41,576 bases of DNA from an uncultured Oscillospiraceae bacterium (lineage in GTDB: Bacteria > Bacillota > Clostridia > Oscillospirales > Acutalibacteraceae): NCBI GenBank assembly GCA_900540305.1, contig UQFL01000012.1, forward strand, positions 1 through 41,576. Reading direction: 5' to 3'. Position numbers and translations under genes: made by a program. Shown here piece after piece: positions 34,134 through 41,576 of the stretch. Position 1 is the stretch's first letter. Each line of letters opens with the position of its first letter. The notes below the pieces were generated by a model, which was given only the letters and a program-made list of their open reading frames with translations, had not been told where the DNA came from and did not search any database.

Positions 34134-36647
34134 CTATTTTATACCTGTTTTTCTCAATTTTGTAACAAGAAGCACAAATGCGCTCCATATAAGCTGAAAA
34201 ATTACAATATTTACAGCGTTCAACTGACTAAGCCCGTCCACAAATGCGAGCAGCGCCGCAACGCCGAAACCGATTGCCGAGCCGAAAGACGAAAGCGCCG
34301 AAATGATTTTTTCCGTGCTTACAAGATTATCCGCTCCGAGTACGGTTGAGAAAAATGCCAAAGCAGACCCATCGTGAACAGCATACGCAGGGCTTTTTTC
34401 CGCCACTGCTTCACTGTATTTTTCAAAACTTCTGCCGTTTGAAGCCGTCATAACCCTTATGAATCCCTCAGGCACATCAAAAAGCTGAGTTAAACTTTCT
34501 TCATTAATATAAGGGTCACAGCTTCTCAAAATAACTGTGATACCGCTTTTTTCAAGTTTTTTAAGCGTTTTTTTGAGAGCAGAATCAGCGGAATAGCTGA
34601 CAATAAACATTGCGGAAATTTTCCCCGCAACTGCAAGATAAAGCGCCTTTCTGCCTTTTTTGGTATATTTATTTTCGTATTCTATTTTCGGCACTGAAAC
34701 GCCGTGTTTTTTAAGAAGTTCTCTGTTTCCTACAAGAATTTTCCTTTGGTAAATCCAAGCGGAAGTGCCCATTTTATCCTCATAAACAACGCCGTCAACT
34801 TCGGGAAGAATTGATTTTTTCCCTACGATAACATCGTCAAACACACTTGCAAGCGGACTGTTAGTTTTAATTATCACAGCCGCAGTCTGAAGAATAGCGT
34901 CGTCTATTTTTGTGCCGTTAAATGTCTTGAAACCGTGAAGATAGCAGGAGCGTGCCGAAAACAGGTCTGACGCTTCCATTACAAGCGCATTTGAATTATG
35001 TATATAATGTGCGCCCTCAAAGCCGCATACCATAGCGCCCTTTTTCTCAAGCGCATTTGAAACGGCGCAAAGAGCAGTATTTGTTGCCGTAAGAGTTACA
35101 ACGGGGCAGGAAATAATCAGCCCTGCCGCAAGGAAATAAGACGCTGTTTCCCAGTTTTGGAAAATAAGACCTATTGCAACAAAAAGCGCGGCATTAAAGC
35201 CTATCAGCACGGGTGAAAGCACTTTTGAAATCCTGTCCGCTGGCTCGTTTGCAAAAGAAATTTCAAGAAAACTTGTGGGAAAATCTGTTTTTACGCTGTA
35301 TTTAAGATAAGGCTCGGAATCAAGCATATTTTTTGAAATAATGCTTGCATCAACTTCGTTTACGATATCCTCAACAGTGGATTTATCGCCGTTTTTAGTT
35401 AGAAACTCAAAATTCTTTATTATTCTTACAAGCACAAGGCGTTTACCCGCCGCACTCATAAACAGAGCAAAGACGGACGCAGGAGCCAAAAATGAACCGC
35501 CGCTGAAATAAAGGTCAGGATTGACAGCAAGAGTAAGACTGCTGCAAAGTGCGGCAAGCACGCTCACCGTCACAGGAAAATCACTGTTTATTCCTTTTCT
35601 GAAATCAAGCCCATGTATTACAGTTTTTATATTTAAAAGAACTATTAACGCAAATAAAACGGTGGCAGTTATATAAAACTCGAATGTGCCGTTAAAAACA
35701 GACGGCATAGACGGCGTGTCCTGCAAAATCGTGAGAATAAACAGCACCGCGCCCAAAACAACAGTGAAAGACAGCTGAAGCTGAACGCTGTTTTTCTTTT
35801 TAAAAAGCCTTTCAAGAGTCTGCGTTCTTTCGCTTCTGTCTTTATAATCGTCAAATTTAATTTTCTTAGCTTCGCTCGCCTTGTCTGAATTTAACTCTTC
35901 TTGCGTGAACAGTCTGAATTTATTTACTTTTTCTTCTCTGCGAAGTCTAAGCTGTTCTTCCGCAGTTTCCTCGTCGATTGTCGGAATTTCCGACACCTCG
36001 TCGTCAAATCCGCTCATTTTTATCTGGTCTGAGCTGTCATACTCCTCTTCAAATGCATTATTTTCTATATCATCATGCTCTGAAGAGAGCATTACTCTTG
36101 TTTTATCAAGCTCCTCAACAGCAAGAATAGTGGGTATTTCCTGTAAATCAAGTGTTTTGTCAAATCTTGATTTACTTTTAATAGTTGCCGCCTTTTCAAT
36201 AATTTCAGGCGGAGTTTCGCTGTAAGCGTCCTCACGGGGGAAAAATCTTTTTTTCTTTGAGAAAGAGCCAGAAATAACAGCAGTTTTATCAGTCGTTCTG
36301 ACTGCTCTCGTTTTTCCGTCCGCAGGCGATACGATAGTTTTATCCGTCACTCTCGCAGGGGCAGAATTTTGTGTTTTTTCCTGTTTTAAAGGCTTTTCGG
36401 GAACTACTTTCATTTCTTCGTCCCCGTCGTCAGGCAATACAACCCTTGTGGTTTTTTCATTTACGCCGCTCTTTGGACTTGACGGAACATAAGCCTTTAC
36501 ATCGTCCTCCTCAGCTTCAAGCGGCTCGTTTACATTTTTTATTTTTTCCTTTGTTTCCTCTGATTTTCTGTCAATACTTCTGAGTACCTCTTCCGCCTCA
36601 CGCAGAATTTCCTCTACTGACAGATTTTTTTCATTGTTCTCATTCAT
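34134..36647 (-). CDS. degenerate P-type ATPase-like membrane protein with long cytosolic tail
   Basis: An 837-residue protein not matching a named family I know, but shaped like a heavy-metal P-type ATPase. Residues 1-285 are acidic, disordered and carry repeated (D/E)KT motifs (near 65, 102, 120, 163, 181). Hydrophobic helices lie at about 293-310, 323-341, 358-376, 384-400, 477-497 and 503-530, with a final pair at 782-830. After LAAGLIISCPVVTLTATNTALC (CPx-like helix) comes KKGAMVCGFEGAHYIHNSNALVM, which parallels the stretch before the P-loop, but the DKTGT site reads EASDL. N-domain-like LVGNRELLKKHGV and P-domain-like LKKTLKKLEKSGITVILRSCD remain, without TGD or GDGxND. It is thus probably a pseudo-ATPase. 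The ATG at 36647 is chosen over a GTG three codons upstream; it follows rlmB by 15 bp. Confidence 0.7.
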   Translation of the reverse strand: MNENNEKNLSVEEILREAEEVLRSIDRKSEETKEKIKNVNEPLEAEEDDVKAYVPSSPKSGVNEKTTRVVLPDDGDEEMKVVPEKPLKQEKTQNSAPARVTDKTIVSPADGKTRAVRTTDKTAVISGSFSKKKRFFPREDAYSETPPEIIEKAATIKSKSRFDKTLDLQEIPTILAVEELDKTRVMLSSEHDDIENNAFEEEYDSSDQIKMSGFDDEVSEIPTIDEETAEEQLRLRREEKVNKFRLFTQEELNSDKASEAKKIKFDDYKDRSERTQTLERLFKKKNSVQLQLSFTVVLGAVLFILTILQDTPSMPSVFNGTFEFYITATVLFALIVLLNIKTVIHGLDFRKGINSDFPVTVSVLAALCSSLTLAVNPDLYFSGGSFLAPASVFALFMSAAGKRLVLVRIIKNFEFLTKNGDKSTVEDIVNEVDASIISKNMLDSEPYLKYSVKTDFPTSFLEISFANEPADRISKVLSPVLIGFNAALFVAIGLIFQNWETASYFLAAGLIISCPVVTLTATNTALCAVSNALEKKGAMVCGFEGAHYIHNSNALVMEASDLFSARSCYLHGFKTFNGTKIDDAILQTAAVIIKTNSPLASVFDDVIVGKKSILPEVDGVVYEDKMGTSAWIYQRKILVGNRELLKKHGVSVPKIEYENKYTKKGRKALYLAVAGKISAMFIVSYSADSALKKTLKKLEKSGITVILRSCDPYINEESLTQLFDVPEGFIRVMTASNGRSFEKYSEAVAEKSPAYAVHDGSALAFFSTVLGADNLVSTEKIISALSSFGSAIGFGVAALLAFVDGLSQLNAVNIVIFQLIWSAFVLLVTKLRKTGIK

Positions 36648-36662
36648 CACATTCACTCACAA

Positions 36663-37427
36663 TTAAAGACCGAGCCTTTGCCTTGCTATCTCATACATAA
36701 TAACCGACGCCGCAACGGAAGCATTAAGGCTGTTTACCTTTCCTCTCATAGGCAGGCTTACGATAACATCGCAGTTTTGCTTTACAAGTCTGCCAACGCC
36801 GTTGCCCTCACTGCCTACAACAAGAGCAACACCGCCCGAAAAATCGGTTTTACACCAAGGCTCGCCGTCCATATCAGCGGCATACACCCAAATATTTTCC
36901 TTTTTGAGCATTTCAATAGTAGAACTAAGATTTGAAACTCTTGCAACCTTAACATACTCAAGCGCGCCGCATGAGGTTTTTGCAACTATGAAATTAAGCC
37001 CTGCATTTCTGCGCTTAGGAATAATAACCCCGTGCGCTCCGCAAGCCTCTGCCGTTCTTATAATTGCGCCGAGGTTTCTGCCGTCCTCAATTTCATCGCA
37101 AATGATGATAAAAGGCGGCTCGCCTTTTTCTTTTGCAGCGGCAATAATATCCTCTACACTGCTGTATTCATGAGCGGGAACATTTGCTATAACACCCTGA
37201 TGATTTGCTCCGCCACACATAAAATCAAGCTTTTTACGGTCTGCATTTTTAATTACTACGCCCTTTTCTCTGGCAAGCGCCGCTATTTGGTTTACAGAAC
37301 CTTCCCTTTCGCCTTTTGCAATGATTATATTTTCAATTTCTCTGCCGCTTTTAAGAAGTTCAAGAACGGCATTTCTGCCGATAACTATATTGTCTTTTTC
37401 ATTCAAATCGCCGTTGTTATTTTTCAC
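36663..37427 (-). CDS. rlmB: 23S rRNA 2'-O-methyltransferase RlmB (TrmH/SpoU family)
   Basis: SPOUT-class methyltransferase that in E. coli methylates the ribose of G2251 in 23S rRNA. An N-terminal substrate-binding domain (VIGRNAVLELLKSGREIENI) precedes the knotted catalytic domain with ICDEIEDGRNLGAIIRTAEACGAHGVIIPKRR, LVVGSEGNGV and LPMRGKVNSLNASVAASVIMYE. The 254 residues match the family (about 245). The open frame reaches 37472, but the GTG at 37427 has GGAGG 6 bases upstream and is taken as the start. It is read from the promoter at 37477-37505 together with the P-type-ATPase-like gene. Related members act on tRNA, so the exact target is inferred. Confidence 0.93.
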   Translation of the reverse strand: MKNNNGDLNEKDNIVIGRNAVLELLKSGREIENIIIAKGEREGSVNQIAALAREKGVVIKNADRKKLDFMCGGANHQGVIANVPAHEYSSVEDIIAAAKEKGEPPFIIICDEIEDGRNLGAIIRTAEACGAHGVIIPKRRNAGLNFIVAKTSCGALEYVKVARVSNLSSTIEMLKKENIWVYAADMDGEPWCKTDFSGGVALVVGSEGNGVGRLVKQNCDVIVSLPMRGKVNSLNASVAASVIMYEIARQRLGL

Positions 37428-37476
37428 TAATATCCTCCGATAATTTATAATCTGTTTTAAATAAATAATCAATTAT

Positions 37477-37505
37477 ATTATAGCATTTAAAATTTCATTA
37501 TTCAA
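37477..37505 (-). promoter_or_regulatory. sigma-A promoter of rlmB and the P-type-ATPase-like gene
   Basis: Minus strand TTGAAT (37500-37505), a 17-bp spacer and TATAAT (37477-37482) preceded by TGC (extended -10). Confidence 0.8.
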
Positions 37506-37582
37506 TCACAATTAATTACCATTAACAGCCGTAATAAAATATTTACAACTGTATGTTTACACTTTGAAAAAGCAGTAAAAAT

Positions 37583-37621
37583 TTTAAAAAAAATACCGCC
37601 CAAACTTATTATTCGGGCGGC
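37583..37621 (-). terminator. terminator of hisH-hisF-GH20
   Basis: CCGCCC (37596-37601) pairs with GGGCGG (37615-37620); on the minus strand the stem is followed by eight T. It begins 10 bases after the GH20 stop. Confidence 0.9.
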
Positions 37622-37630
37622 GTTTGTTCA

Positions 37631-39133
37631 TCATCTGTTAACTTTTTTTGCAAGCTTTTCAACTTTTTTATCGTCAATCAAAATCGTAAGCCCCTCCCAG
37701 TCAAGCTGGCGGCGCTCAAACCACAGACCTGAAAGCTTTTTGCGCAAACCGTGAGGAGTGAGTTTTGATTTTCCGAGAGAGTACGGAATCCTGAGCAAAT
37801 CAAGAAAAGAATTGTAATACTCAAGTTTCTCTAAAAAGCTCTCGTAACTGTTTTTGCCGTTCCACACAGTTTCGCACATTGCGCCAAGCCTCGGATAAAC
37901 AAGTGAATCGGCTTTTTTAATATTGGGGATATACTCCGTCCAAACCTGTGCCTCTGCTCCCACAGCGCTGTCGGGTAATTTATGATTGCAAGTGTTTTCA
38001 AGCGAAACATAGGCATACGGCAAATCAAAATAATATGAATCCGTATCAGTGTCGATACACTTTCTGCCGCCTGTTTCTCCACCGCAGAATGTATAGCCTA
38101 TTTCATCTTTGAGTATTCTCGGGTGAAGATTATCATAATTCCACATAAACACCTCATACCCTTTTTCGGCAAGATGGTCATACACTCTATTCATGAAATA
38201 TTCCTGAAGCTCAGCTTCATTTTTCAAATTTTCTTCTTTAATCTTTTTCTGACATTCGGGGCAAAGGCTCCAGCGGTGTTTGGGCACTTCGTCGCCGCCT
38301 ATATGGAACAATCCGTCAGGGAAAAGTTCACACAGTTCATCAATAACATCAAAAACAAATCTGTATGTACTCTCTTTACCTGCACAAAGAACATCCTTTT
38401 TAACGCCCCAATGAGTTGCAACAGGCAATTCTCTTTCAAAGCAGGCAAGATTAGAATATGCTGCAATTGCCGCTCTTGAATGACCGGGAACATCAAACTC
38501 AGGCATCACCTTTATGTATTTTGAATGGCAGTAATCAACAATATCTTTGATTTCTTCCTGAGTATAAAATCCGCCGTGGGGAGTATTGTTGAAATTCGTA
38601 TGACTGCGCCTTGAGCCTATTTGAGTGAGAAGCGGATATTTTTTTATCTCAACACGCCAGCCCTGATCCTCTGTGAGGTGAAAATGAAAACGGTTGAGTT
38701 TATGAAGCGCCATTCTGTCTATAAATATTTTAACATCATCAACGCTGTAAAAATATCTGCCCACATCAAGCATAAAACCTCTGTACGGATATGCGGGATA
38801 ATCATCAATTTCAAATTCACAAAGGTTCATTTTGCCTTGATGAAGCATCTGTTTCAAAGTTTGAAGCGCATAAAATGCTCCGGCAGGGTCGGAATACGAT
38901 ATTGTTATCATTCCGCCTTGCTGTACCATTCGGTACCCCTCTTCTTTTATGCTTTCATCGAGCTCAAAAAGGATATTTTCGTTTTTGCTTTTCTCAAATT
39001 CAAAGAAATCAAGAAAATCTTTTTCTGCGTTTTGAGAAAGAGGATTTTTGCCGAGTTTAACAGCCTTGAAGCTGAATTCTTTATCGCTTACTATTTTAAT
39101 TTTTTGTGGCTGAGGTACAATTTTATATTCCAT
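37631..39133 (-). CDS. GH20 beta-N-acetylhexosaminidase, cytosolic
   Basis: A 500-residue glycoside hydrolase family 20 enzyme releasing terminal beta-GlcNAc or GalNAc by substrate-assisted catalysis. An N-terminal GH20b domain (about 1-110) precedes the barrel (YPYRGFMLDVGRYFYSVDDVKIFID, HFHLTEDQGWR, MPEFDVPGHSRA), and the catalytic pair is D281-E282 in HIGGDEVPKHRW. There is no signal peptide or anchor, so it acts inside the cell on imported oligosaccharides. The ATG at 39133 is chosen for AAAGG 8 bases upstream; a GTG three codons earlier lacks one. It starts 22 bp behind hisF, apparently on the his transcript. Confidence 0.93.
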   Translation of the reverse strand: MEYKIVPQPQKIKIVSDKEFSFKAVKLGKNPLSQNAEKDFLDFFEFEKSKNENILFELDESIKEEGYRMVQQGGMITISYSDPAGAFYALQTLKQMLHQGKMNLCEFEIDDYPAYPYRGFMLDVGRYFYSVDDVKIFIDRMALHKLNRFHFHLTEDQGWRVEIKKYPLLTQIGSRRSHTNFNNTPHGGFYTQEEIKDIVDYCHSKYIKVMPEFDVPGHSRAAIAAYSNLACFERELPVATHWGVKKDVLCAGKESTYRFVFDVIDELCELFPDGLFHIGGDEVPKHRWSLCPECQKKIKEENLKNEAELQEYFMNRVYDHLAEKGYEVFMWNYDNLHPRILKDEIGYTFCGGETGGRKCIDTDTDSYYFDLPYAYVSLENTCNHKLPDSAVGAEAQVWTEYIPNIKKADSLVYPRLGAMCETVWNGKNSYESFLEKLEYYNSFLDLLRIPYSLGKSKLTPHGLRKKLSGLWFERRQLDWEGLTILIDDKKVEKLAKKVNR

Positions 39134-39155
39134 AATAATCACCTTTAGCTATACA

Positions 39156-39914
39156 TTACATTCTGACAGGTATCTCGTTTTCTTTTAAATATTTTTTAAG
39201 TTCAGGTATAGGCAGTTCATTGAAATGAAAAAGGCTTGCCGCAAGGACGGCATCTGCCTTTCCCTGTGTAAAAGCGTCATAAAAATGGCTTGCCTTTCCT
39301 GCTCCGCCTGAAGCTATTACGGGTATTCCAACACTTTGAGAAACGGCTCTTGTCAATTCAATATCATAACCGTTTTTCTGACCGTCGCAATCCATAGAAG
39401 TGAGCAAAATTTCGCCTGCACCCCTGCTGTAAGCCTCTTTTGCCCATTCAACAGCGTCTATACCTGTTGGAATTCTTCCGCCGTTGAGGTAAACTTCCCA
39501 GCCGCCTTCAGGCTTTCTTTTGGCATCTATTGCGCATACAACACACTGACTTCCGAATTTATATGCGGCGTCGTTAATAAGCTGAGGATTTCTCACAGCT
39601 GCTGAGTTTACGGAAATCTTATCCGCACCCGCTCTGAGGAGTTCTTTAAAATCGTCAACGGTGCGTATACCGCCGCCTACCGTAAACGGGATAAACACAG
39701 TTGCGGCAACACGCTCAACAATATCTATCATCGTGCTTCTGCCCTCGTGAGTTGCCGTTATATCAAGCAAAACAAGCTCGTCCGCTCCGGCTTTGTCATA
39801 TGCAGCCGCACACTCAACAGGGTCTCCTGCATCTCTTAAATCAACAAATGAAACACCTTTTACAACTCTTCCGTTTTTTACATCAAGGCAGGGTATTATT
39901 CTTTTAGCATACAT
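39156..39914 (-). CDS. hisF: imidazole glycerol phosphate synthase, cyclase subunit
   Basis: TIM-barrel subunit that, with ammonia from HisH, converts PRFAR to imidazole glycerol phosphate and AICAR (histidine pathway; AICAR feeds purine synthesis). Both catalytic aspartates are present at canonical positions: D11 (RIIPCLDVK) and D130 (CAIDAKR). The phosphate loops TVGGGIR and IASGGAG are intact. The 252 residues are standard. The ATG at 39914 has GGAGG 9 bases upstream and gives the usual MYAKRIIPCLD; the open frame extends to a TTG at 39938. hisH ends 4 bp before. Confidence 0.96.
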   Translation of the reverse strand: MYAKRIIPCLDVKNGRVVKGVSFVDLRDAGDPVECAAAYDKAGADELVLLDITATHEGRSTMIDIVERVAATVFIPFTVGGGIRTVDDFKELLRAGADKISVNSAAVRNPQLINDAAYKFGSQCVVCAIDAKRKPEGGWEVYLNGGRIPTGIDAVEWAKEAYSRGAGEILLTSMDCDGQKNGYDIELTRAVSQSVGIPVIASGGAGKASHFYDAFTQGKADAVLAASLFHFNELPIPELKKYLKENEIPVRM

Positions 39915-39918
39915 AAAA

Positions 39919-40527
39919 TCAAACCTCCGCTCTTGCAAAATTTCTCAAAAGTTCAAGTCCTGCTTCACCGCTTTTTTCAGGATGAAACTGAGTTGCAAAC
40001 AAGTTGCCGCGCTCAACTGCACATTCAATATCAACACCGTAATGCGTTACTGCCGCAACATCGTTTTTATCTGCATTATTAAGATAGTAGGAGTGAACGA
40101 AATAAAAATATGTATTTTGAGGTATACCTTTGAATAATCTGCTATTTTCGGCTATTTCAACTGAATTCCAACCGATATGCGGCACTTTTAAACCGTTTGA
40201 CGGAATAAGAGAAATATCGCCTTTGAGTACACCGAGACCGCTCGCCTCAGGACTCTCGTCACTTTTGGCAAAAAGAAGCTGTAAACCCAAGCATATGCCT
40301 AAAAACGGTTTGTCGCTAAGCGCAGCGTTCTCGACCGTTTCAACAAGTCCCCTTTGTTTCATAGATTCCATAGCGTCGCCGAAAGAGCCTACGCCAGGCA
40401 AAATCACCCTGTCTGCAAGTTCAATTTCTTCGGGTTTTGCCGTAATAATATTTTCTTCGCCGATAAAATCAAGAGCCTTTTTAACGCTCATAAGATTTCC
40501 CGCTCCGTAATCAATAATTGCTATCAT
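39919..40527 (-). CDS. hisH: imidazole glycerol phosphate synthase, glutamine amidotransferase subunit
   Basis: Class I glutamine amidotransferase supplying ammonia to HisF. The triad is C79 (GICLGLQLLF), H182 and E184 (QFHPEKSG), and the PGVGSF oxyanion-strand motif is at 44-49. The 202 residues match the family. The ATG at 40527 with AGGCGG upstream gives MIAIIDYGAGNL; the longer open frame to 40593 runs into the promoter and is rejected. It leads hisH-hisF-GH20. Other his genes are not in the window. Confidence 0.96.
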   Translation of the reverse strand: MIAIIDYGAGNLMSVKKALDFIGEENIITAKPEEIELADRVILPGVGSFGDAMESMKQRGLVETVENAALSDKPFLGICLGLQLLFAKSDESPEASGLGVLKGDISLIPSNGLKVPHIGWNSVEIAENSRLFKGIPQNTYFYFVHSYYLNNADKNDVAAVTHYGVDIECAVERGNLFATQFHPEKSGEAGLELLRNFARAEV

Positions 40528-40561
40528 CAAAATGCCGCCTTTTAATAGTAATAATAAGTTA

Positions 40562-40590
40562 ATTTTATCATATTGAAAGTTCGTTTTCAA
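40562..40590 (-). promoter_or_regulatory. sigma-A promoter of hisH-hisF-GH20
   Basis: Minus strand TTGAAA (40585-40590), a 17-bp spacer and TAAAAT (40562-40567) with TGA before it. Confidence 0.7.
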
Positions 40591-40600
40591 CACAAAATCA

Positions 40601-40629
40601 TTGACAAACGCCCCCGTTTGATATACAAT
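40601..40629 (+). promoter_or_regulatory. sigma-A promoter of tRNA-Ser
   Basis: A perfect TTGACA (40601-40606), a 17-bp spacer and TACAAT (40624-40629), about 108 bp before the tRNA and back to back with the hisH promoter. The 40637-40737 leader is AT-rich with imperfect inverted repeats and no gene. Confidence 0.88.
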
Positions 40630-40737
40630 TCTTTAGTAATAACTGTAAGTGATTGGTTGCCGTTTTTTCTCATAAGCAATAACTAATCAGCTTATAAAAT
40701 CGTGATAATAATCATGATATTCAAACAAAAAATATAC

Positions 40738-40826
40738 GGAGACGTATCGAAGTGGTCATAACGGGGCTGACTCGAAATCAGTTAGGGAGCAATCCCCCGC
40801 GAGTTCGAATCTCGCCGTCTCCGCCA
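40738..40826 (+). tRNA. tRNA-Ser (anticodon CGA), CCA encoded
   Basis: A class II tRNA of 89 bases. The acceptor stem GGAGACG (40738-40744) pairs with CGTCTCC (40816-40822), then discriminator G and encoded CCA (40824-40826). The anticodon stem GCTGA/TCAGT holds loop CTCGAAA, giving anticodon CGA, which reads UCG. A long variable arm (AGGGA...TCCCC) and a T arm GCGAG-TTCGAAT-CTCGC complete the serine-type fold. Confidence 0.96.
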
Positions 40827-40852
40827 TAAATGCGGCTTTGTCCGCAAAAACG

Positions 40853-40883
40853 AGCCGCAAAATGTCACTTTTGCGGCTTTTAT
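40853..40883 (+). terminator. terminator after tRNA-Ser
   Basis: AGCCGCAAAA (40853-40862) pairs with TTTTGCGGCT (40869-40878), then a short T-rich run. An upstream TGCGGCT (40831-40837) is also complementary to the 5' arm, so an alternative fold exists. It lies just before the next gene, so some read-through is likely. Confidence 0.75.
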
Positions 40884-40896
40884 AATGGAGAGAATT

Positions 40897-41361
40897 ATGG
40901 GATTTATGACATCATACAAACGCCTTGATAATCTGTGCAAAGATATGAACGGCATAGGCATTTCAGGTTATATTGAAGATATGGAAAAAATAAAGGCAGA
41001 AATATTTTCAGTTAAAACATGGAAAGATGATTATTATCAGCTGAAACATTACCGTTACATACGCAACCGTATAGCGCACGATAACGATGCATATGAAGAG
41101 AATCTTTGTACACCCTACGATACCGAATGGCTTGAAAATTTTTATCAGCAAATATTAAACCGAACCGATCCTTTAGCGCTATATTACAAAACACCCATTA
41201 AAAATGATATGTTTTCAAATAAAAATACTTTTAGTTATTCCCAAAGAAGTTATTATCCTCCTCAACCCGAACCTAAAAAAAATACATCGGAATGGCTAAT
41301 CGCCGCCATCGTAATTTTGTTGATAGTTATTTTGGCTGCCGTATTTTATAAATTCATATAG
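40897..41361 (+). CDS. small tail-anchored protein with HEPN-like R-x4-H motif
   Basis: A 154-residue protein. Residues 1-105 are soluble and helical, with YRYIRNRIAHDND (R56-N-R-I-A-H61) fitting the R-x4-6-H motif of HEPN ribonuclease-like domains, followed by WLENFYQQILNRTDPLALYY. A proline-rich linker (about 115-130) leads to a C-terminal membrane helix (about 133-152, WLIAAIVILLIVILAAVFY) ending KFI. I recall similar sequences under a DUF number (possibly DUF6548) in Clostridia but cannot confirm it. No signal peptide, so it is probably tail-anchored facing the cytosol. The ATG at 40897 has GGAGAG 4 bases upstream; the ATG at 40885 overlaps that site. Nuclease activity is not shown. Confidence 0.75.
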   Translation: MGFMTSYKRLDNLCKDMNGIGISGYIEDMEKIKAEIFSVKTWKDDYYQLKHYRYIRNRIAHDNDAYEENLCTPYDTEWLENFYQQILNRTDPLALYYKTPIKNDMFSNKNTFSYSQRSYYPPQPEPKKNTSEWLIAAIVILLIVILAAVFYKFI

Positions 41362-41471
41362 TATAGAAGAAAAAGCACCCTGCTAATTTGATTTCTTTTT
41401 TGATTTTCACATATACTCTAAAAGTAAAACTGACAGATTAATAATCCTCTTAAAGTCGAATCATTTTTAAC

Positions 41472-41512
41472 AAAAAGAGCAACATGTTTTTGTGTTGCTC
41501 TTTTATTTTTTT
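41472..41512 (+). terminator. terminator near the right edge
   Basis: A 12-bp perfect stem (41473-41484 with 41493-41504) followed by a T run, about 110 bp after the last gene. The 41362-41470 stretch holds nothing else recognisable. Confidence 0.85.
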
Positions 41513-41529
41513 GATTTAACACATTATAT

Positions 41530-41576
41530 CTGTCTCTTATACACATCTCCGAGCCCACGAGACCGAGGCTGATCTC
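41530..41576. other. Nextera adapter plus Tn5 mosaic end (artefact)
   Basis: Reverse complement of the left tip: mosaic end 41530-41548, read-2 adapter 41549-41563, CGAGGCTG index 41564-41571, start of P7 tail 41572-41576. Genomic DNA ends at about 41529. Confidence 0.97.

Overview
The window is about 41.5 kb of bacterial DNA with Illumina Nextera adapter at both tips (1-45 and 41530-41576), so the genomic part is about 46-41529. The organism is most likely a spore-forming, strictly anaerobic, low-to-moderate GC Clostridia member, perhaps a gut Oscillospirales/Ruminococcaceae type. This rests on the sporulation genes yqfC, yqfD and ylbJ, rubrerythrin, the glgB-glgC-glgD-glgA order, the LL-diaminopimelate aminotransferase route to lysine and cell wall, OadB/OadG-type sodium pump subunits, and Firmicutes-like promoters and Shine-Dalgarno sites. 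No phage, insertion sequence, CRISPR array or clear pseudogene was seen; nearly every base lies in a gene, a promoter or a terminator.

Layout. 115-4308 (+): a methylglyoxal-synthase-like protein, HisRS, AspRS and a YfbR-type 5'-nucleotidase. 4368-7839 (-): uxaC-kdgK-eda-pspC, half of a hexuronate pathway. 8027-10758 (+): a LOG-family phosphoribohydrolase and a membrane-anchored GH18 protein. 10890-13159 (-): LemA and a DUF2207 protein. 13303-15339 (-): uxuA and an SDR-type fructuronate reductase, the other half of hexuronate catabolism. 15403-17933: sporulation genes yqfC-yqfD (-) diverging from ylbJ (+). 18000-24201 (-): a seven-gene run, ANTAR regulator-dapF-dapL-purC-purB-oadB-oadG-like. 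24599-30275 (+): glycogen operon glgB-glgC-glgD-glgA, divergent from the ANTAR run across a 400-bp regulatory region. 30349-37427 (-): rlmB, a degenerate P-type-ATPase-like protein, rubrerythrin, corA and tex. 37631-40527 (-): hisH-hisF and a cytosolic GH20 hexosaminidase. 40738-41361 (+): tRNA-Ser(CGA) and a small tail-anchored protein with an R-x4-H motif.

The genes together describe a fermentative polysaccharide and uronic-acid user. UxaC, UxuB, UxuA, KdgK and Eda form a complete route from glucuronate to pyruvate and glyceraldehyde-3-phosphate, split over two strong promoters. Surplus sugar can be stored through GlgC/D-GlgA-GlgB. GH18 and GH20 proteins point to amino-sugar glycans.

Most worth a second look: (1) a compact pseudoknot-like RNA between uxuA and uxuB whose hairpin loop is complementary to the bases next to the uxuB ribosome binding site; (2) a P-type-ATPase-shaped membrane protein that has lost the phosphorylation motif and carries a long cytosolic tail with repeated (D/E)KT motifs; (3) a methylglyoxal-synthase homologue lacking both Asp71 and Asp101 equivalents; (4) an ANTAR protein with a receiver lacking its phosphorylation site, facing the glycogen promoter over repeated TTGTAACAA palindromes. 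All pairings and motif calls were made by eye.
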